Positions 21,504 to 30,165 of a stretch of DNA of 64,000 bases are shown here, one piece after another (position 1 is the first letter of the stretch; each line of letters opens with the position of its first letter). Source of the DNA: Rhodomicrobium lacus (GTDB lineage Bacteria; Pseudomonadota; Alphaproteobacteria; Rhizobiales; Rhodomicrobiaceae); assembly GCF_003992725.1 (NCBI RefSeq), contig NZ_RZNF01000001.1, positions 91,578-155,577 of the forward strand, read 5' to 3'. The position numbers and the translations under genes were made by a program. The notes under the pieces were generated by a model. It did no database searches. It saw only the letters and a program-made list of their open reading frames with translations, and was not told the origin of the DNA.

Positions 21504-22763
21504 ATGACCTGGCGAGAAGAATTTGAAGGCACCCTGGCGCGAAGCTGGAATGTCGTGCGCGACAATGTGCTCACGCCGCAGGCAGCGGGTGGCCCGTCCG
21601 ACGAGAGGGTGGCGGAGCTTGCGAAGAGCAGGGCACCGGTCATCTGGCTCATCGGCAAGGTACAGTCCGGCAAGACGTCCATCGTCCGCGCGCTCACGGG
21701 CGTAACTGCGGCGGAGATCGGGCAAGGCTACAAGCCTTGCACGAGGACCGCGCAGATCTTCGACTTTCCCGCCGATGCCCCGGTGATTCGTTTCCTCGAT
21801 ACGCGCGGCCTCGGTGAAACGGGGTACGATCCCGCCGAAGACATCGCGGTGCATGAGAGCCAGTCGCATCTGATTCTTGCGGTGATGAAGGCGCTCGATC
21901 CACAGCAGGATGCGGTCTTGAGCGCGGTGACGGCGGCGCGCGCGCGTCATCCCGGCTGGCCCGTCGTCGTCGCGCAGACCACGCTGCACGATGGCTACAA
22001 GACGGGTGAAGGCCATCCCGCTGCATATCCCTACGGCGAACCGGGCGCCGCGCTTGAGGTGCTTGGTCCGGTGCCCCCGGACCTCGCCAGAAGCCTTGCG
22101 CACCAGCGCGGGCTGTTTGCCGGTCTGCCGGGCGACGGTCTCGTGCTGTTCGTGCCCATCGATTTCACACAGCAGGGCGACGGTTTCGAGCCGGTGAATT
22201 ACGGCCTGCCCCAGCTTCTGGCAGCGCTCGAAAAAGCCGCGCCCGCCAGCATCGTCGCGGCCCTGAAGGATAGCAGCAGCAGGGCAGGAGACACGCTGTC
22301 GCGCGAGGCTCATCCTCATATCGTCGGCTATTCAAGCGCCGCTGCCGCCGCCGACGTGGTTCCGCTGGCAGGCGCGGTCGCCGTTCCCGTGGTTCAAGCC
22401 AAGATGCTGCACAGCCTTGCCCGGATTTACGATGTGGAATGGAACCGGCGCACGCTGTCGGAATTCGGCGCATGCCTCGGCGCGGCGGTCGTGACGCGCA
22501 TGGCGGCGGCGTTCGGCGCGCGCCAGCTCGCGAAACTCATTCCGGGCTACGGGCAGACGGCGGGCGCGGCGGCAGCAGCCGCCACAAGCTTCGCCACCAC
22601 ATTCGCCATCGGCAAGGCGGCCTGCTATTTCCTCGCGCGTCGCCGTCTCGGGCAAAGCGACCCGAAAGGCGTGGCCGAAGCCTATGCCGCCGCGCTGTCG
22701 GAAGCTTTCCGGTTTCGTGCGAAGTCGGAGGACGACCGCAAGCCGGAAGGCGCTCGCGCATGA
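21504..22763 (+). CDS. GTPase with C-terminal DUF697-like membrane region
   Basis: A 419-residue GTP-binding protein. The P-loop is GKVQSGKTS (about 51-59) and the switch II motif is DTRGLG; the canonical NKXD is not clear, the nearest candidate being the TTLHD segment. The C-terminal part is Ala-rich and hydrophobic (about 250-390), resembling DUF697-type GTPase partners with membrane-associating helices, then a charged tail. Its stop overlaps the next GTPase gene as ATGA. The pair looks like a dynamin/Era-like membrane GTPase module, but no function is established. A candidate promoter and leader hairpin precede it. Confidence 0.8.
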   Translation: MTWREEFEGTLARSWNVVRDNVLTPQAAGGPSDERVAELAKSRAPVIWLIGKVQSGKTSIVRALTGVTAAEIGQGYKPCTRTAQIFDFPADAPVIRFLDTRGLGETGYDPAEDIAVHESQSHLILAVMKALDPQQDAVLSAVTAARARHPGWPVVVAQTTLHDGYKTGEGHPAAYPYGEPGAALEVLGPVPPDLARSLAHQRGLFAGLPGDGLVLFVPIDFTQQGDGFEPVNYGLPQLLAALEKAAPASIVAALKDSSSRAGDTLSREAHPHIVGYSSAAAAADVVPLAGAVAVPVVQAKMLHSLARIYDVEWNRRTLSEFGACLGAAVVTRMAAAFGARQLAKLIPGYGQTAGAAAAAATSFATTFAIGKAACYFLARRRLGQSDPKGVAEAYAAALSEAFRFRAKSEDDRKPEGARA

Positions 22764-24319
22764 GCGGTGGCAAGGATAATCTGCTCTGGCTTCGCGTCGC
22801 CCTCGTCGCGCTGTGTTTCGCGCTGCCCTCGCTGACGCTGATCCCGCTTGGCGGCCTGTGGCTATGGGAAAAGGGGTATGCGCTTTACTGGGTCGCGGGC
22901 GCTTTCGCCTTTGTCGGCCTCGCCTTTCTGTTCCAGCTCGCCATGTTCCGCCGCCTCGACATTCCGCTGCGCGGGCCGCGCGACGTGGAGCTTCCAGAAG
23001 ATGCCGCAGCCGATAGCTGGAGCCCGCGCGAGACGCAGGCGTGGGATGCTGTGCTCGATGTCGCCGACACGGTGAAGGTGGACGATCTGACGAGCTGGTC
23101 CGCGTTCTGGGCGCTCGGCAAGCGGACCATCGACGCGGTCGCGCGGAAACTCCACCCCGAGCAGGAAAAGCCGCTGTGGGAGTTTACCGCGCCGGAAGCC
23201 CTGACCATCGTCGAGCAGGTTGCCGTGCGCCTCAAGCCCGTGGTTGCGAACAACATCCCGCTGGGAGACAAGCTCACCATCGGGCAGATGATCCGTATCT
23301 ATGAGTATCGCTCCCTGATCGATGTGGCGCAGAAGGGTTACGACATCTGGCGCATCATCCGCATGCTGAACCCGGCGACCGCCGTCACGCAGGAACTGCG
23401 CGAACGCATGTCGAACCAGATGTATCGCTGGGGGCGCGAGGAACTCGCGAAGCGGCTCGCGCGGGCCTATGTCAAAGAGGTTGGACGCGCCGCCATCGAC
23501 CTTTACGGCGGACGCCTGCGTGTCGAACCGGAAGACCTTCAGGCGCATGTGACCGAGGCCACGGAACGCGACCGCCGCGCCGCCGCGAAGGTGGAGGCCG
23601 AGCCGTTGCGCCTCCTCATCGGCGGGCAGGTCAACGCGGGCAAGTCGAGCCTCGTGAACGCGCTTCTTTCCGAAATCCGCGCGGGCTCAGACGTGCTTCC
23701 GCTGACGAACGGCTTCACGGCTTATGAACTGAAACGCGAAGGCGTGCCGCAGGCGCTGCTTCTCGACAGCCCCGGCCTAGACAGCACCGCCGAGCCCTTG
23801 CAGGTGCTGGTGGAGGAAGCGGCGAACGCGGATCTCGTCGTTTGGGTGGCGAGCGCGATGCGCCCCGACCGCGACCTCGACGCGCGCGCACTCGAAGCCA
23901 TCCGGGCACATTTCGCCGAACGGCCGAACCGCCGCCGCCCGCCGATGCTGTTGGTGCTGAGCCACGTGGATCGCTTGCGGCCCGCGCGCGAGTGGTCGCC
24001 GCCCTACGACCTCGACGAAGCGTCGAACGCGAAAGCGGCCTCGATCCGCGGCGCGCTCGAAGCGGCGGACGCCGACCTTGGCTTTTCCGACGAGGACACC
24101 ATCGCCGCCTGCCTCGATACCGGGGTGGGCCTCTATAATGTCGATGCCATCTGGGCCGCGATCACGGAGAAGATGCCCGAGGCGCAGCGCGCGCAACTCG
24201 TGCGCACGCTTCAGGACATCGACAAGGGTTTCGACTGGCGGAAACTTCGAACGCAAGCGGCGAATGCGGGCCGCATCATCGCGAAAGCCGTGTTCTCCGG
24301 CGGCGAACGGCGGCCATAG
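22760..24319 (+). CDS. membrane-anchored Era/YeeP-like GTPase
   Basis: A 519-residue protein coupled to the preceding GTPase by a four-base overlap. Two hydrophobic helices lie at about residues 9-31 and 40-63, so it is anchored in the inner membrane. A helical middle follows (about 70-270), then a GTPase domain: P-loop GGQVNAGKSS (near 290), DSPGLD in switch II, and LSHVD in the place of NKXD. The order of membrane hairpin then C-terminal G domain is unlike housekeeping Era or EngA. The longer frame upstream is a shadow of the first gene. It is convergent with gapR. Confidence 0.8.
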   Translation: MSGGKDNLLWLRVALVALCFALPSLTLIPLGGLWLWEKGYALYWVAGAFAFVGLAFLFQLAMFRRLDIPLRGPRDVELPEDAAADSWSPRETQAWDAVLDVADTVKVDDLTSWSAFWALGKRTIDAVARKLHPEQEKPLWEFTAPEALTIVEQVAVRLKPVVANNIPLGDKLTIGQMIRIYEYRSLIDVAQKGYDIWRIIRMLNPATAVTQELRERMSNQMYRWGREELAKRLARAYVKEVGRAAIDLYGGRLRVEPEDLQAHVTEATERDRRAAAKVEAEPLRLLIGGQVNAGKSSLVNALLSEIRAGSDVLPLTNGFTAYELKREGVPQALLLDSPGLDSTAEPLQVLVEEAANADLVVWVASAMRPDRDLDARALEAIRAHFAERPNRRRPPMLLVLSHVDRLRPAREWSPPYDLDEASNAKAASIRGALEAADADLGFSDEDTIAACLDTGVGLYNVDAIWAAITEKMPEAQRAQLVRTLQDIDKGFDWRKLRTQAANAGRIIAKAVFSGGERRP

Positions 24320-24451
24320 AATTCGGCCTTCGATGGAACCGGAGGCGCGACCCATCTCCCTGTTCGACGCGCGACCGAAATCGTCTCACGTTCTACCGGA
24401 CGCACTCCAGACGATCCTCGTTCCGGAGCGCGGACCGAAGCCCGCGCGCAG

Positions 24452-24748
24452 CTATTCGAGCATGCCGAGCGCGTGCATATATGTCGCGAGGATGGCTTCC
24501 TCGGTCTGCCGCTCCTGCGCGTCCTTCTTGCGCAGCGAAATGATCTTCTTCAGCGCCTTGGTGTCGAAGCCGTTTGCCTTTGCCTCGGCATAGATGTCCT
24601 TGATGTCGCCCGCGAGCGCAGCTTTTTCTTCTTCAAGGCGCTCGATGCGCTCGACGACCGTACGGAGTTGCTCCTTCGCCGACTTGTCGATGCTGCCGCC
24701 GCTCAACCCGATATCCGCTCCGCCGTCGAACCCTGATGCGTCGTCCAC
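24452..24748 (-). CDS. gapR: GapR family DNA-binding protein (DUF2312)
   Basis: A 98-residue protein matching DUF2312/UPF0335: [20 protein letters not shown], then [16 protein letters not shown] and a C-terminal helix ending near the stop. Caulobacter GapR is a nucleoid-associated protein that clamps overtwisted, AT-rich DNA and stimulates topoisomerases. The GTG at 24748 has AGGAG upstream at good spacing; a GTG at 24787 without such a site would add 13 residues. The first about 20 residues are acidic and Gly-rich, probably disordered. Confidence 0.93.
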   Translation of the reverse strand: MDDASGFDGGADIGLSGGSIDKSAKEQLRTVVERIERLEEEKAALAGDIKDIYAEAKANGFDTKALKKIISLRKKDAQERQTEEAILATYMHALGMLE

Positions 24749-24969
24749 GCCGCTCTCCTGTTCTTCCCGCCGAAGCCATTCGGCCACGGCGAGATTCGCA
24801 TTGTCTCAAGGCCCGGGACACCCCGCGCGCCCGAACCGATTTTGAGGCGCGACACTATAACCGTGAGACTTTGCGTTCAACGTGGCAGCGCCAGCCGTCC
24901 ACCTCCCGGTCGCGGCTGTGGACATGCGCAACATACAGGGTTGCGTCATCGCACGACTCAGCAGGCCGG

Positions 24970-25899
24970 CTAGTCTCCGCCTGCGGTTTCCTCGCCGCTT
25001 GCCGCTTCCACGTCGCCCTTTTCGACGCGCTCCATAACGCGGTCGGCTTCCGCGTCCGAGCGCGATTCATGATATTCGAGGCGCGAGAGCGGCTCCGCGT
25101 GTGCCGGATCGGCGAAAATGGCGGCGAGACTGTCGGCGAGGATCGCGGCCCATTCGATCTGCCCGGCCTCCTCGCGGATGAGATCCTGGCGAACCTCGAC
25201 GAGCACGTTCGGCAGGCCGCGCAGCGTCGCGTGACGGAAGATCGTATCGTTGCGCAGGTGCCCGGAATAGGGCTCGTTGTCGCCGATTTCGAGGCCAGTC
25301 CGCTCGCGAAGCTGCTTCAGCACAGGAACCGGCAGGCGCGGGTCTCTGTCCCACAAGACGGCCGCGTGCCATTTGCGCGGCACCCCGCGCCAGACATTGG
25401 TGAAGCTGTGCATCGAGAAAATGACGGGGATCTGCCCGCGCGCGAGCACGGCGTCGATCTCGGCGGCGACGACGGCATGGTAGGGCCGAAAGAAGGCACG
25501 GATGCGCCGCTCCTTCTCGGTTTCGTCGACGCGCACATTGCCGGGAACGAGCGCCCCATCGGAAATGCGCATGATGAGCGTCGGATCGTCCTCGCCGCGA
25601 TTGGGATCGATGAGCAGCCGTGAGAAGCGCGTCGAGACGACGGTGGCGCCAAGGCGGCGGCCGATCTCGCGCGCGACACCGAGCGCCCCGATGTCATAGG
25701 CAATGTGCCGGTTGAGCTGCACGTCGTCGAGACCGAGCGTCCCGTATTCGGAGGGCATCAGGTTCGTCGCGTGATCGCAAAGGACAAGCAGGCGCGTTTG
25801 CGGATCGCCGGGCAAGACCTCGAAGCTTTTCCAACTCTCGCCGCTGGATGCCGTTTCGCGGCGGGAGGTCGTTTCTATGGGGAGAGACTGAGATAACAT
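24970..25899 (-). CDS. N-formylglutamate amidohydrolase family protein
   Basis: A 309-residue metal-dependent hydrolase family member. VLCDHATNLMPSEYG near the start, DIGA, then SRLLIDPNR and MHSFTN are family marks; members cleave N-formylglutamate to formate and glutamate in histidine degradation, but many act elsewhere. No hut genes are nearby, so the substrate is uncertain. The frame is open far upstream (to 26301), but that part crosses the divergent ABC-F gene; the ATG at 25899 starts the conserved protein with a short variable head. The C-terminal about 30 residues are acidic and low in complexity. Confidence 0.88.
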   Translation of the reverse strand: MLSQSLPIETTSRRETASSGESWKSFEVLPGDPQTRLLVLCDHATNLMPSEYGTLGLDDVQLNRHIAYDIGALGVAREIGRRLGATVVSTRFSRLLIDPNRGEDDPTLIMRISDGALVPGNVRVDETEKERRIRAFFRPYHAVVAAEIDAVLARGQIPVIFSMHSFTNVWRGVPRKWHAAVLWDRDPRLPVPVLKQLRERTGLEIGDNEPYSGHLRNDTIFRHATLRGLPNVLVEVRQDLIREEAGQIEWAAILADSLAAIFADPAHAEPLSRLEYHESRSDAEADRVMERVEKGDVEAASGEETAGGD

Positions 25900-26128
25900 G
25901 CCGCTCAATATTGTGAGGGCCGGACGTTTTTGCTCGCCCGGCGGCGAAACTTGCGTGTTGTGGGCTTCTAGCTGTGGCCAATAAACCACTTTCATGACGG
26001 TGAGTTCAAGCCCCGCCTCACGCCGCTCTCCCCTGCGCGGAAGCGATCCTGCCGACGCGCGAACAACCAGGCGCCGCCCCGCGCGCAGAAGGCTTGCGAA
26101 AGCGCCGTAACCGCAGCATGGTCTGCGC

Positions 26129-28024
26129 ATGCTGCATATCAATGAATTATCATTCCGCATCGAGGGACGGCCGCTGTTCGAAAACGCGACGGCGGCGATA
26201 CCGGAAGGGCACAAGGTCGGTCTCGTCGGGCGCAACGGCACCGGCAAGACGACGCTTCTGCGCCTGATCGCCGGCGAGATCGCGCCCGACGGCGGCAGCA
26301 TCGGCTTGCCAAGGAACGCGCGCCTCGCTCATGTCTCGCAGGAAGCGCCGGGCGGCCCGGAAACGCTGCTTGAAACGGTGCTCGCCGCGCATACGGAACT
26401 TGCGGCGCTGACCGCCGAGGCCGAGACGGCGCACGACCCGCATCGTATCAGCGAAATCCACACGCGCCTTGCCGACCTCGACGCGCATTCCGCGCCTTCG
26501 CGCGCGGCGCGCATCCTTTCGGGGCTCGGCTTCGACGAGGCGGCTCAGCAGCGCTCGTGCAGCGAATTCTCGGGCGGATGGCGCATGCGCGTCGCGCTCG
26601 CGGGCGCGCTGTTCGCCGCGCCCGATATCCTTCTGCTCGACGAGCCGACAAACTATCTCGACCTCGAAGGCGTGCTCTGGCTCGAAGACTTCATCGCAAG
26701 CTACCCTTATACCGTGCTGATCGTCAGCCATGACCGCGATTTGCTGAACAACGCGGTCAACAGCATCCTTCATCTCAACGACAAGCGGCTTTCCCTCTAT
26801 ACGGGCGGTTATGACCGCTTCGAGGAGACGCGCCGCGAGCAGCAACGCCTGCAACTGAAGCTGAAGAAAAGCCAGGACGACCAGCGCCGCCACATGGAGG
26901 CGTTCGTGGAGCGCTTCCGCGCGAAGGCCACGAAGGCGAAACAGGCGCAAAGCCGCCTCAAGGCGCTGGCGAGGCTACAGCCCATCGCCGCCGAGGTCGA
27001 CGCTCAGGTGGTTCCGTTCCGCTTCCCGTCGCCCGAGCGCCCGCTCGGCAACCCGCTGATCCGCATCGAGGGCGCGAGCGTCGGTTACGATCCGGCGCGC
27101 CCCATCTTGCGGGGCATCAACCTGCGCCTCGATGCCGACGACCGCGTGGGGCTGCTCGGATCGAACGGCAACGGCAAGTCCACGCTCGCGAAGCTGCTTT
27201 GCGGCAAGCTCGCGCCCATCGACGGCCAACGGCGCGCGTCGAACAAGCTGGAATACGGCTATTTCGCGCAGCATCAGCTCGACGAGCTTCGGCCGAAGCT
27301 CTCGGCCTACGATCACATCGCCGAACTCATGCCCGACGCGACCGAGGCGCAGAAGCGCGCGAGGGTGGCGTCCATCGGCTTCGGCGCCGACAAGGCCGAC
27401 ACGGCGTCGGAAAAGCTCTCCGGTGGCGAGAAGGCGCGGCTTCTGTTCGCGCTCGCCACGTTCCACGCGCCGCATCTTCTCATCCTCGACGAGCCGACGA
27501 ACCATCTCGATGTCGACAGCCGCGAGGAGCTGATCCATGCGCTGAACGATTACGAAGGGGCGGTTATCCTCATCAGCCACGACCGGCATCTGCTGGAAGC
27601 GACGGTGGATCGTCTCTGGGTGGTCCGCAACGGCACGGTAGCGCCTTACGATGGCGACCTCGAAAGCTATCGCGCTGAAAGCCTCGCGGCGGCGAAACAG
27701 GCCGCCAAGGCCAGCGGCGGCGAACGCCCGGCGGAGGCGAAGAAAAGCCGCGAGGAAGAGCGCCGCCAGACCGCGCAGCGCCGCGCCGAACTGGCGCCGC
27801 TCAAGAAGCAGATGACCGATCTCGAAAAGCGGGTTCACGATCTCCAGAAGAAGATGGCCGAGATTGACGGGCGCCTCGCCGATCACACGTTTTACCAACG
27901 CGAGCCGGACAAGGCCCGCGCGCTGACGCTCGACCGAGCGGCGTTGCTGAAGGATCTCAAGACCGCCGAGGATGCCTGGTTCGAGGCATCGCTCGCCTAT
28001 GAAGAGGCGGCCGCCGACGCTTGA
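26129..28024 (+). CDS. ABC-F family ATPase
   Basis: A 631-residue soluble protein with two ABC ATPase domains and no membrane segments, as in ABC-F translation factors (EttA, Uup, YheS). First domain: Walker A GRNGTGKT (34-41), signature SGGWRM, Walker B LLLDEPTNYLD. Second: GSNGNGKST, LSGGEKAR, LILDEPTNHLD. The linker between them is charged and helical (QDDQRRHMEAFVERFRAKA), the P-site tRNA interaction motif. The C-terminal about 110 residues form a Lys/Arg/Glu-rich coiled coil. It most resembles the YheS/ABCF3-like branch. ABC-F proteins act at the ribosome; the trigger here is unknown. Confidence 0.93.
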   Translation: MLHINELSFRIEGRPLFENATAAIPEGHKVGLVGRNGTGKTTLLRLIAGEIAPDGGSIGLPRNARLAHVSQEAPGGPETLLETVLAAHTELAALTAEAETAHDPHRISEIHTRLADLDAHSAPSRAARILSGLGFDEAAQQRSCSEFSGGWRMRVALAGALFAAPDILLLDEPTNYLDLEGVLWLEDFIASYPYTVLIVSHDRDLLNNAVNSILHLNDKRLSLYTGGYDRFEETRREQQRLQLKLKKSQDDQRRHMEAFVERFRAKATKAKQAQSRLKALARLQPIAAEVDAQVVPFRFPSPERPLGNPLIRIEGASVGYDPARPILRGINLRLDADDRVGLLGSNGNGKSTLAKLLCGKLAPIDGQRRASNKLEYGYFAQHQLDELRPKLSAYDHIAELMPDATEAQKRARVASIGFGADKADTASEKLSGGEKARLLFALATFHAPHLLILDEPTNHLDVDSREELIHALNDYEGAVILISHDRHLLEATVDRLWVVRNGTVAPYDGDLESYRAESLAAAKQAAKASGGERPAEAKKSREEERRQTAQRRAELAPLKKQMTDLEKRVHDLQKKMAEIDGRLADHTFYQREPDKARALTLDRAALLKDLKTAEDAWFEASLAYEEAAADA

Positions 28025-28385
28025 CGGCGGGCGCTGGATCGCCCTTTCCGACGCCGCCCTTTCGCTCCTGCCGAGACACCGCCTTCCCACGCCGACGCGG
28101 GCGCGGTGCGGCCCTTGCATGTCTCCGGGTGGACGCCCGCCTTGCGCCGCCGTCGAATGGCTTTTGTCGGCTTTTGTCGCGAAGGCTACAGTGAAGATGT
28201 CGGCAGCTTTCCAAACTTAGAATTATTATAATTTCGTTTCTTCTATCTCGACCGGCAGTCTTGTTTTGCCGTGTTCGGAGTATTGATTTCTTAGAACGAT
28301 TATAATATCTGATTTTTATTGCGAAGATCGGATCGCTTGCGTATTTAATCGGTATGGGCAAGTGAAAACGAAGTTAACCGGCACA
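28025..28385. other. gene-free region upstream of bfd
   Basis: The first 170 bases after the ABC-F gene are GC-rich and hold no convincing reading frame. From 28205 to 28360 the sequence becomes strongly AT-rich and contains the two iron-box-like motifs listed separately, so this is the bfd promoter region. Confidence 0.6.
28216..28306. promoter_or_regulatory. two Irr-box-like motifs upstream of bfd
   Basis: CTTAGAATTATTATAAT (28216-28232) and CTTAGAACGATTATAAT (28290-28306) are near-identical 17-mers 74 bases apart and both upstream of bfd. They share TTAGAA-N3-TTATAAT with each other and the left half with the flavodoxin and bfr upstream sites. Irr or a related Fur-superfamily regulator is the likely ligand (inference). 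Confidence 0.55.
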
Positions 28386-28598
28386 ATGATCATCTGTTCC
28401 TGCAACGTGTTGAGTGATGAAGCGGTTCGGTCGGCGATGTCGAGTCCGAACCCGCCGCGCACGCCATGCCAGGTCCATCGGCATTTCGGCTGCACGGCGA
28501 AGTGCGGTCGCTGCACGCGGTCGCTCCGCGATGCGATGGACGAAGGCAAGGCCGAGCGTCATGCGATGGAGCAAACGGCGGTCGCGAAAGTCGCCTGA
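28386..28598 (+). CDS. bfd: bacterioferritin-associated ferredoxin
   Basis: A 70-residue [2Fe-2S] protein. It begins MIICSCNVLSD, the Bfd signature, with two cysteines as CSC near the start and the second pair as CGRC further in. Bfd docks onto bacterioferritin and reduces the stored ferric core so that iron can be released. A GTG eight codons earlier (28362) is possible, but the conserved protein starts at this ATG. The last about 15 residues are variable. bfr follows 169 bases downstream. Confidence 0.92.
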   Translation: MIICSCNVLSDEAVRSAMSSPNPPRTPCQVHRHFGCTAKCGRCTRSLRDAMDEGKAERHAMEQTAVAKVA

Positions 28599-28653
28599 TC
28601 GGGCTTCCTTCGCGGCTAGGTATTTGCCACGCCGTTGAATTTTCTGTGAGCTG

Positions 28654-28670
28654 TTTAGAATTAGTCCATT
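28654..28670. promoter_or_regulatory. Irr-box-like half motif upstream of bfr
   Basis: TTTAGAATTAGTCCATT has the same left half and spacer as the boxes before bfd and flavodoxin, but its right half is degenerate. It lies about 100 bases before the bfr start, in a short AT-rich patch. Confidence 0.35.
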
Positions 28671-28767
28671 TCCAGCATTGATTTTGAAACGGCCCTTCCG
28701 AGATTCTGCTGCATGATCGCGTCGCGATTCCCACCGCAGCCAGCCTGCCTCACACTCGGAGAACAGA

Positions 28768-29259
28768 ATGAAGGGCGACCCAAAAGTCATCGAATATCTG
28801 AACGCGGGCCTCAGATCCGAACTGACCGCGATCAATCAGTACTGGCTGCATTATCGCATGCTCGACAATTGGGGCTTCCTCTCCCTTGCCAAGTACTGGC
28901 GCAAGGAATCGATCGAGGAGATGGAGCACGCCGACAAGCTCACCGCGCGTATCCTTTTCCTCGACGGCTTCCCGAACCTGCAGGTTCTCGATCCGCTGCG
29001 GATCGGCCAGACGGTGAAGGAAATTCTCGAAGCCGACCTTCAGTCCGAAATCGGCGCGCGCGCGCTCTATCAGGAAGCCGCGACATACTCGCACTCCGTG
29101 AAGGATTACGTATCGCGCGATCTGTTCGAGAAACTGATGCACGACGAGGAAGAGCACATCGACTTCCTTGAGACGCAGCTCGGCCTCGTCGAGAAGCTCG
29201 GACTTGAGCTTTACTCGCAGTACCACATCGGCGGCCTCGACAAAGGCGATGTGGCCTAA
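28768..29259 (+). CDS. bfr: bacterioferritin
   Basis: A 163-residue heme-containing ferritin that forms a 24-subunit shell storing iron as ferric mineral. All di-iron ferroxidase ligands are in place: Glu18, Glu51, His54, Glu94, Glu127, His130. Met52, the heme ligand shared by two subunits, is present, so this is a true bacterioferritin rather than a non-heme ferritin. GGAGAA before the ATG fits a ribosome site. It pairs with bfd upstream; the iron-box-like motif at 28654 suggests iron-responsive control. Confidence 0.98.
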   Translation: MKGDPKVIEYLNAGLRSELTAINQYWLHYRMLDNWGFLSLAKYWRKESIEEMEHADKLTARILFLDGFPNLQVLDPLRIGQTVKEILEADLQSEIGARALYQEAATYSHSVKDYVSRDLFEKLMHDEEEHIDFLETQLGLVEKLGLELYSQYHIGGLDKGDVA

Positions 29260-29267
29260 ACGTTTCG

Positions 29268-29298
29268 GCCGGGCTGTGGGATCACCCCACAACCCGGC
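29268..29298. terminator. terminator-like hairpin between bfr and carbonic anhydrase
   Basis: GCCGGGCTGTGGG (29268-29280) can pair with CCCACAACCCGGC (29286-29298), one mismatch. No T-run follows on either strand, so it may need Rho or act as an mRNA-end stabiliser for the two convergent genes. Confidence 0.45.
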
Positions 29299-29330
29299 AA
29301 AGGTAGCCGCTCCGGGCCGGTGCCCTTTCG

Positions 29331-30008
29331 CTACTTCCCGGACTGCGCGTACCGCACGATGAGCTTCGGGGTCGCCTGCGCGGTCGAATCTCTCGTCAAC
29401 GTCACGAACTCCTGCTTTTCGGCGTCGAACGTGTCCACGGTTCCGCTGTCGATATTGTAGACCCACCCGTGCAGACTGAGCTGGCCCGCCGCAAGCTTCG
29501 CCGCTACCGCGGGGTGCGTCGCCAGATTGCGGAGCTGACACAGCACGTTTTCATGCACGAGAGCATCGAGACGCTTCTTTTCGGCCTCCTCGGGCGAAAA
29601 ACGCGCTTCGACGATCTCTTTCGCGGCGGCTGCGTGTTTGATCCAGGCGCCCACAGCCGGCATCTTGTCCAGCTTGTCTTCGCGCAGGATGGCTTTCATC
29701 GCGCCGCAATCCGAATGGCCGCATACGATGAGGTTCGGAATGCCGAGCCCCTGAACGGCGTATTCGATGCTGGCGGAAACGCCCCCCGACGCGGGTCCAT
29801 AGGACGGGATGATGTTGCCCGCGTTGCGAATCACGAAGATATCGCCCGGATCGCATTGCGTCAGCAGCTCGGGCACGACGCGGCTGTCGGAGCAGGCGAT
29901 GAACACGGCAAAAGGCTTCTGGCGCTCGCCGAGTTCGCTGAACAGTTCCTTGCGCTTACCGTGGATTTCTGTCTGAAAACGCAGAACGCCGTCGATGAGT
30001 CTGTGCAT
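29331..30008 (-). CDS. beta-class carbonic anhydrase
   Basis: A 225-residue zinc enzyme interconverting CO2 and bicarbonate. Zinc ligands are Cys39 (in ACSDSR, with the catalytic Asp41-Arg43 dyad), His98 and Cys101 (GHSDCGAM). No signal peptide, so it is cytoplasmic, probably feeding bicarbonate to carboxylases. The family is sometimes annotated cynT/can; I leave the symbol open. It is convergent with bfr. Confidence 0.95.
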   Translation of the reverse strand: MHRLIDGVLRFQTEIHGKRKELFSELGERQKPFAVFIACSDSRVVPELLTQCDPGDIFVIRNAGNIIPSYGPASGGVSASIEYAVQGLGIPNLIVCGHSDCGAMKAILREDKLDKMPAVGAWIKHAAAAKEIVEARFSPEEAEKKRLDALVHENVLCQLRNLATHPAVAAKLAAGQLSLHGWVYNIDSGTVDTFDAEKQEFVTLTRDSTAQATPKLIVRYAQSGK

Positions 30009-30165
30009 GGAATGATGTACGGGTCCGGTTATAGGGACTTCAATTTACCACCGATGACGCGCGCATGCGAGCGGCGTGCTGTCTCGCCGGTCGCGGCGCT
30101 CTGAAGCCGAGGTTCCGGCTCGCGTCTTTTCGGCGGCATCGACGGGTGACAGGCGACGGCAAGAG

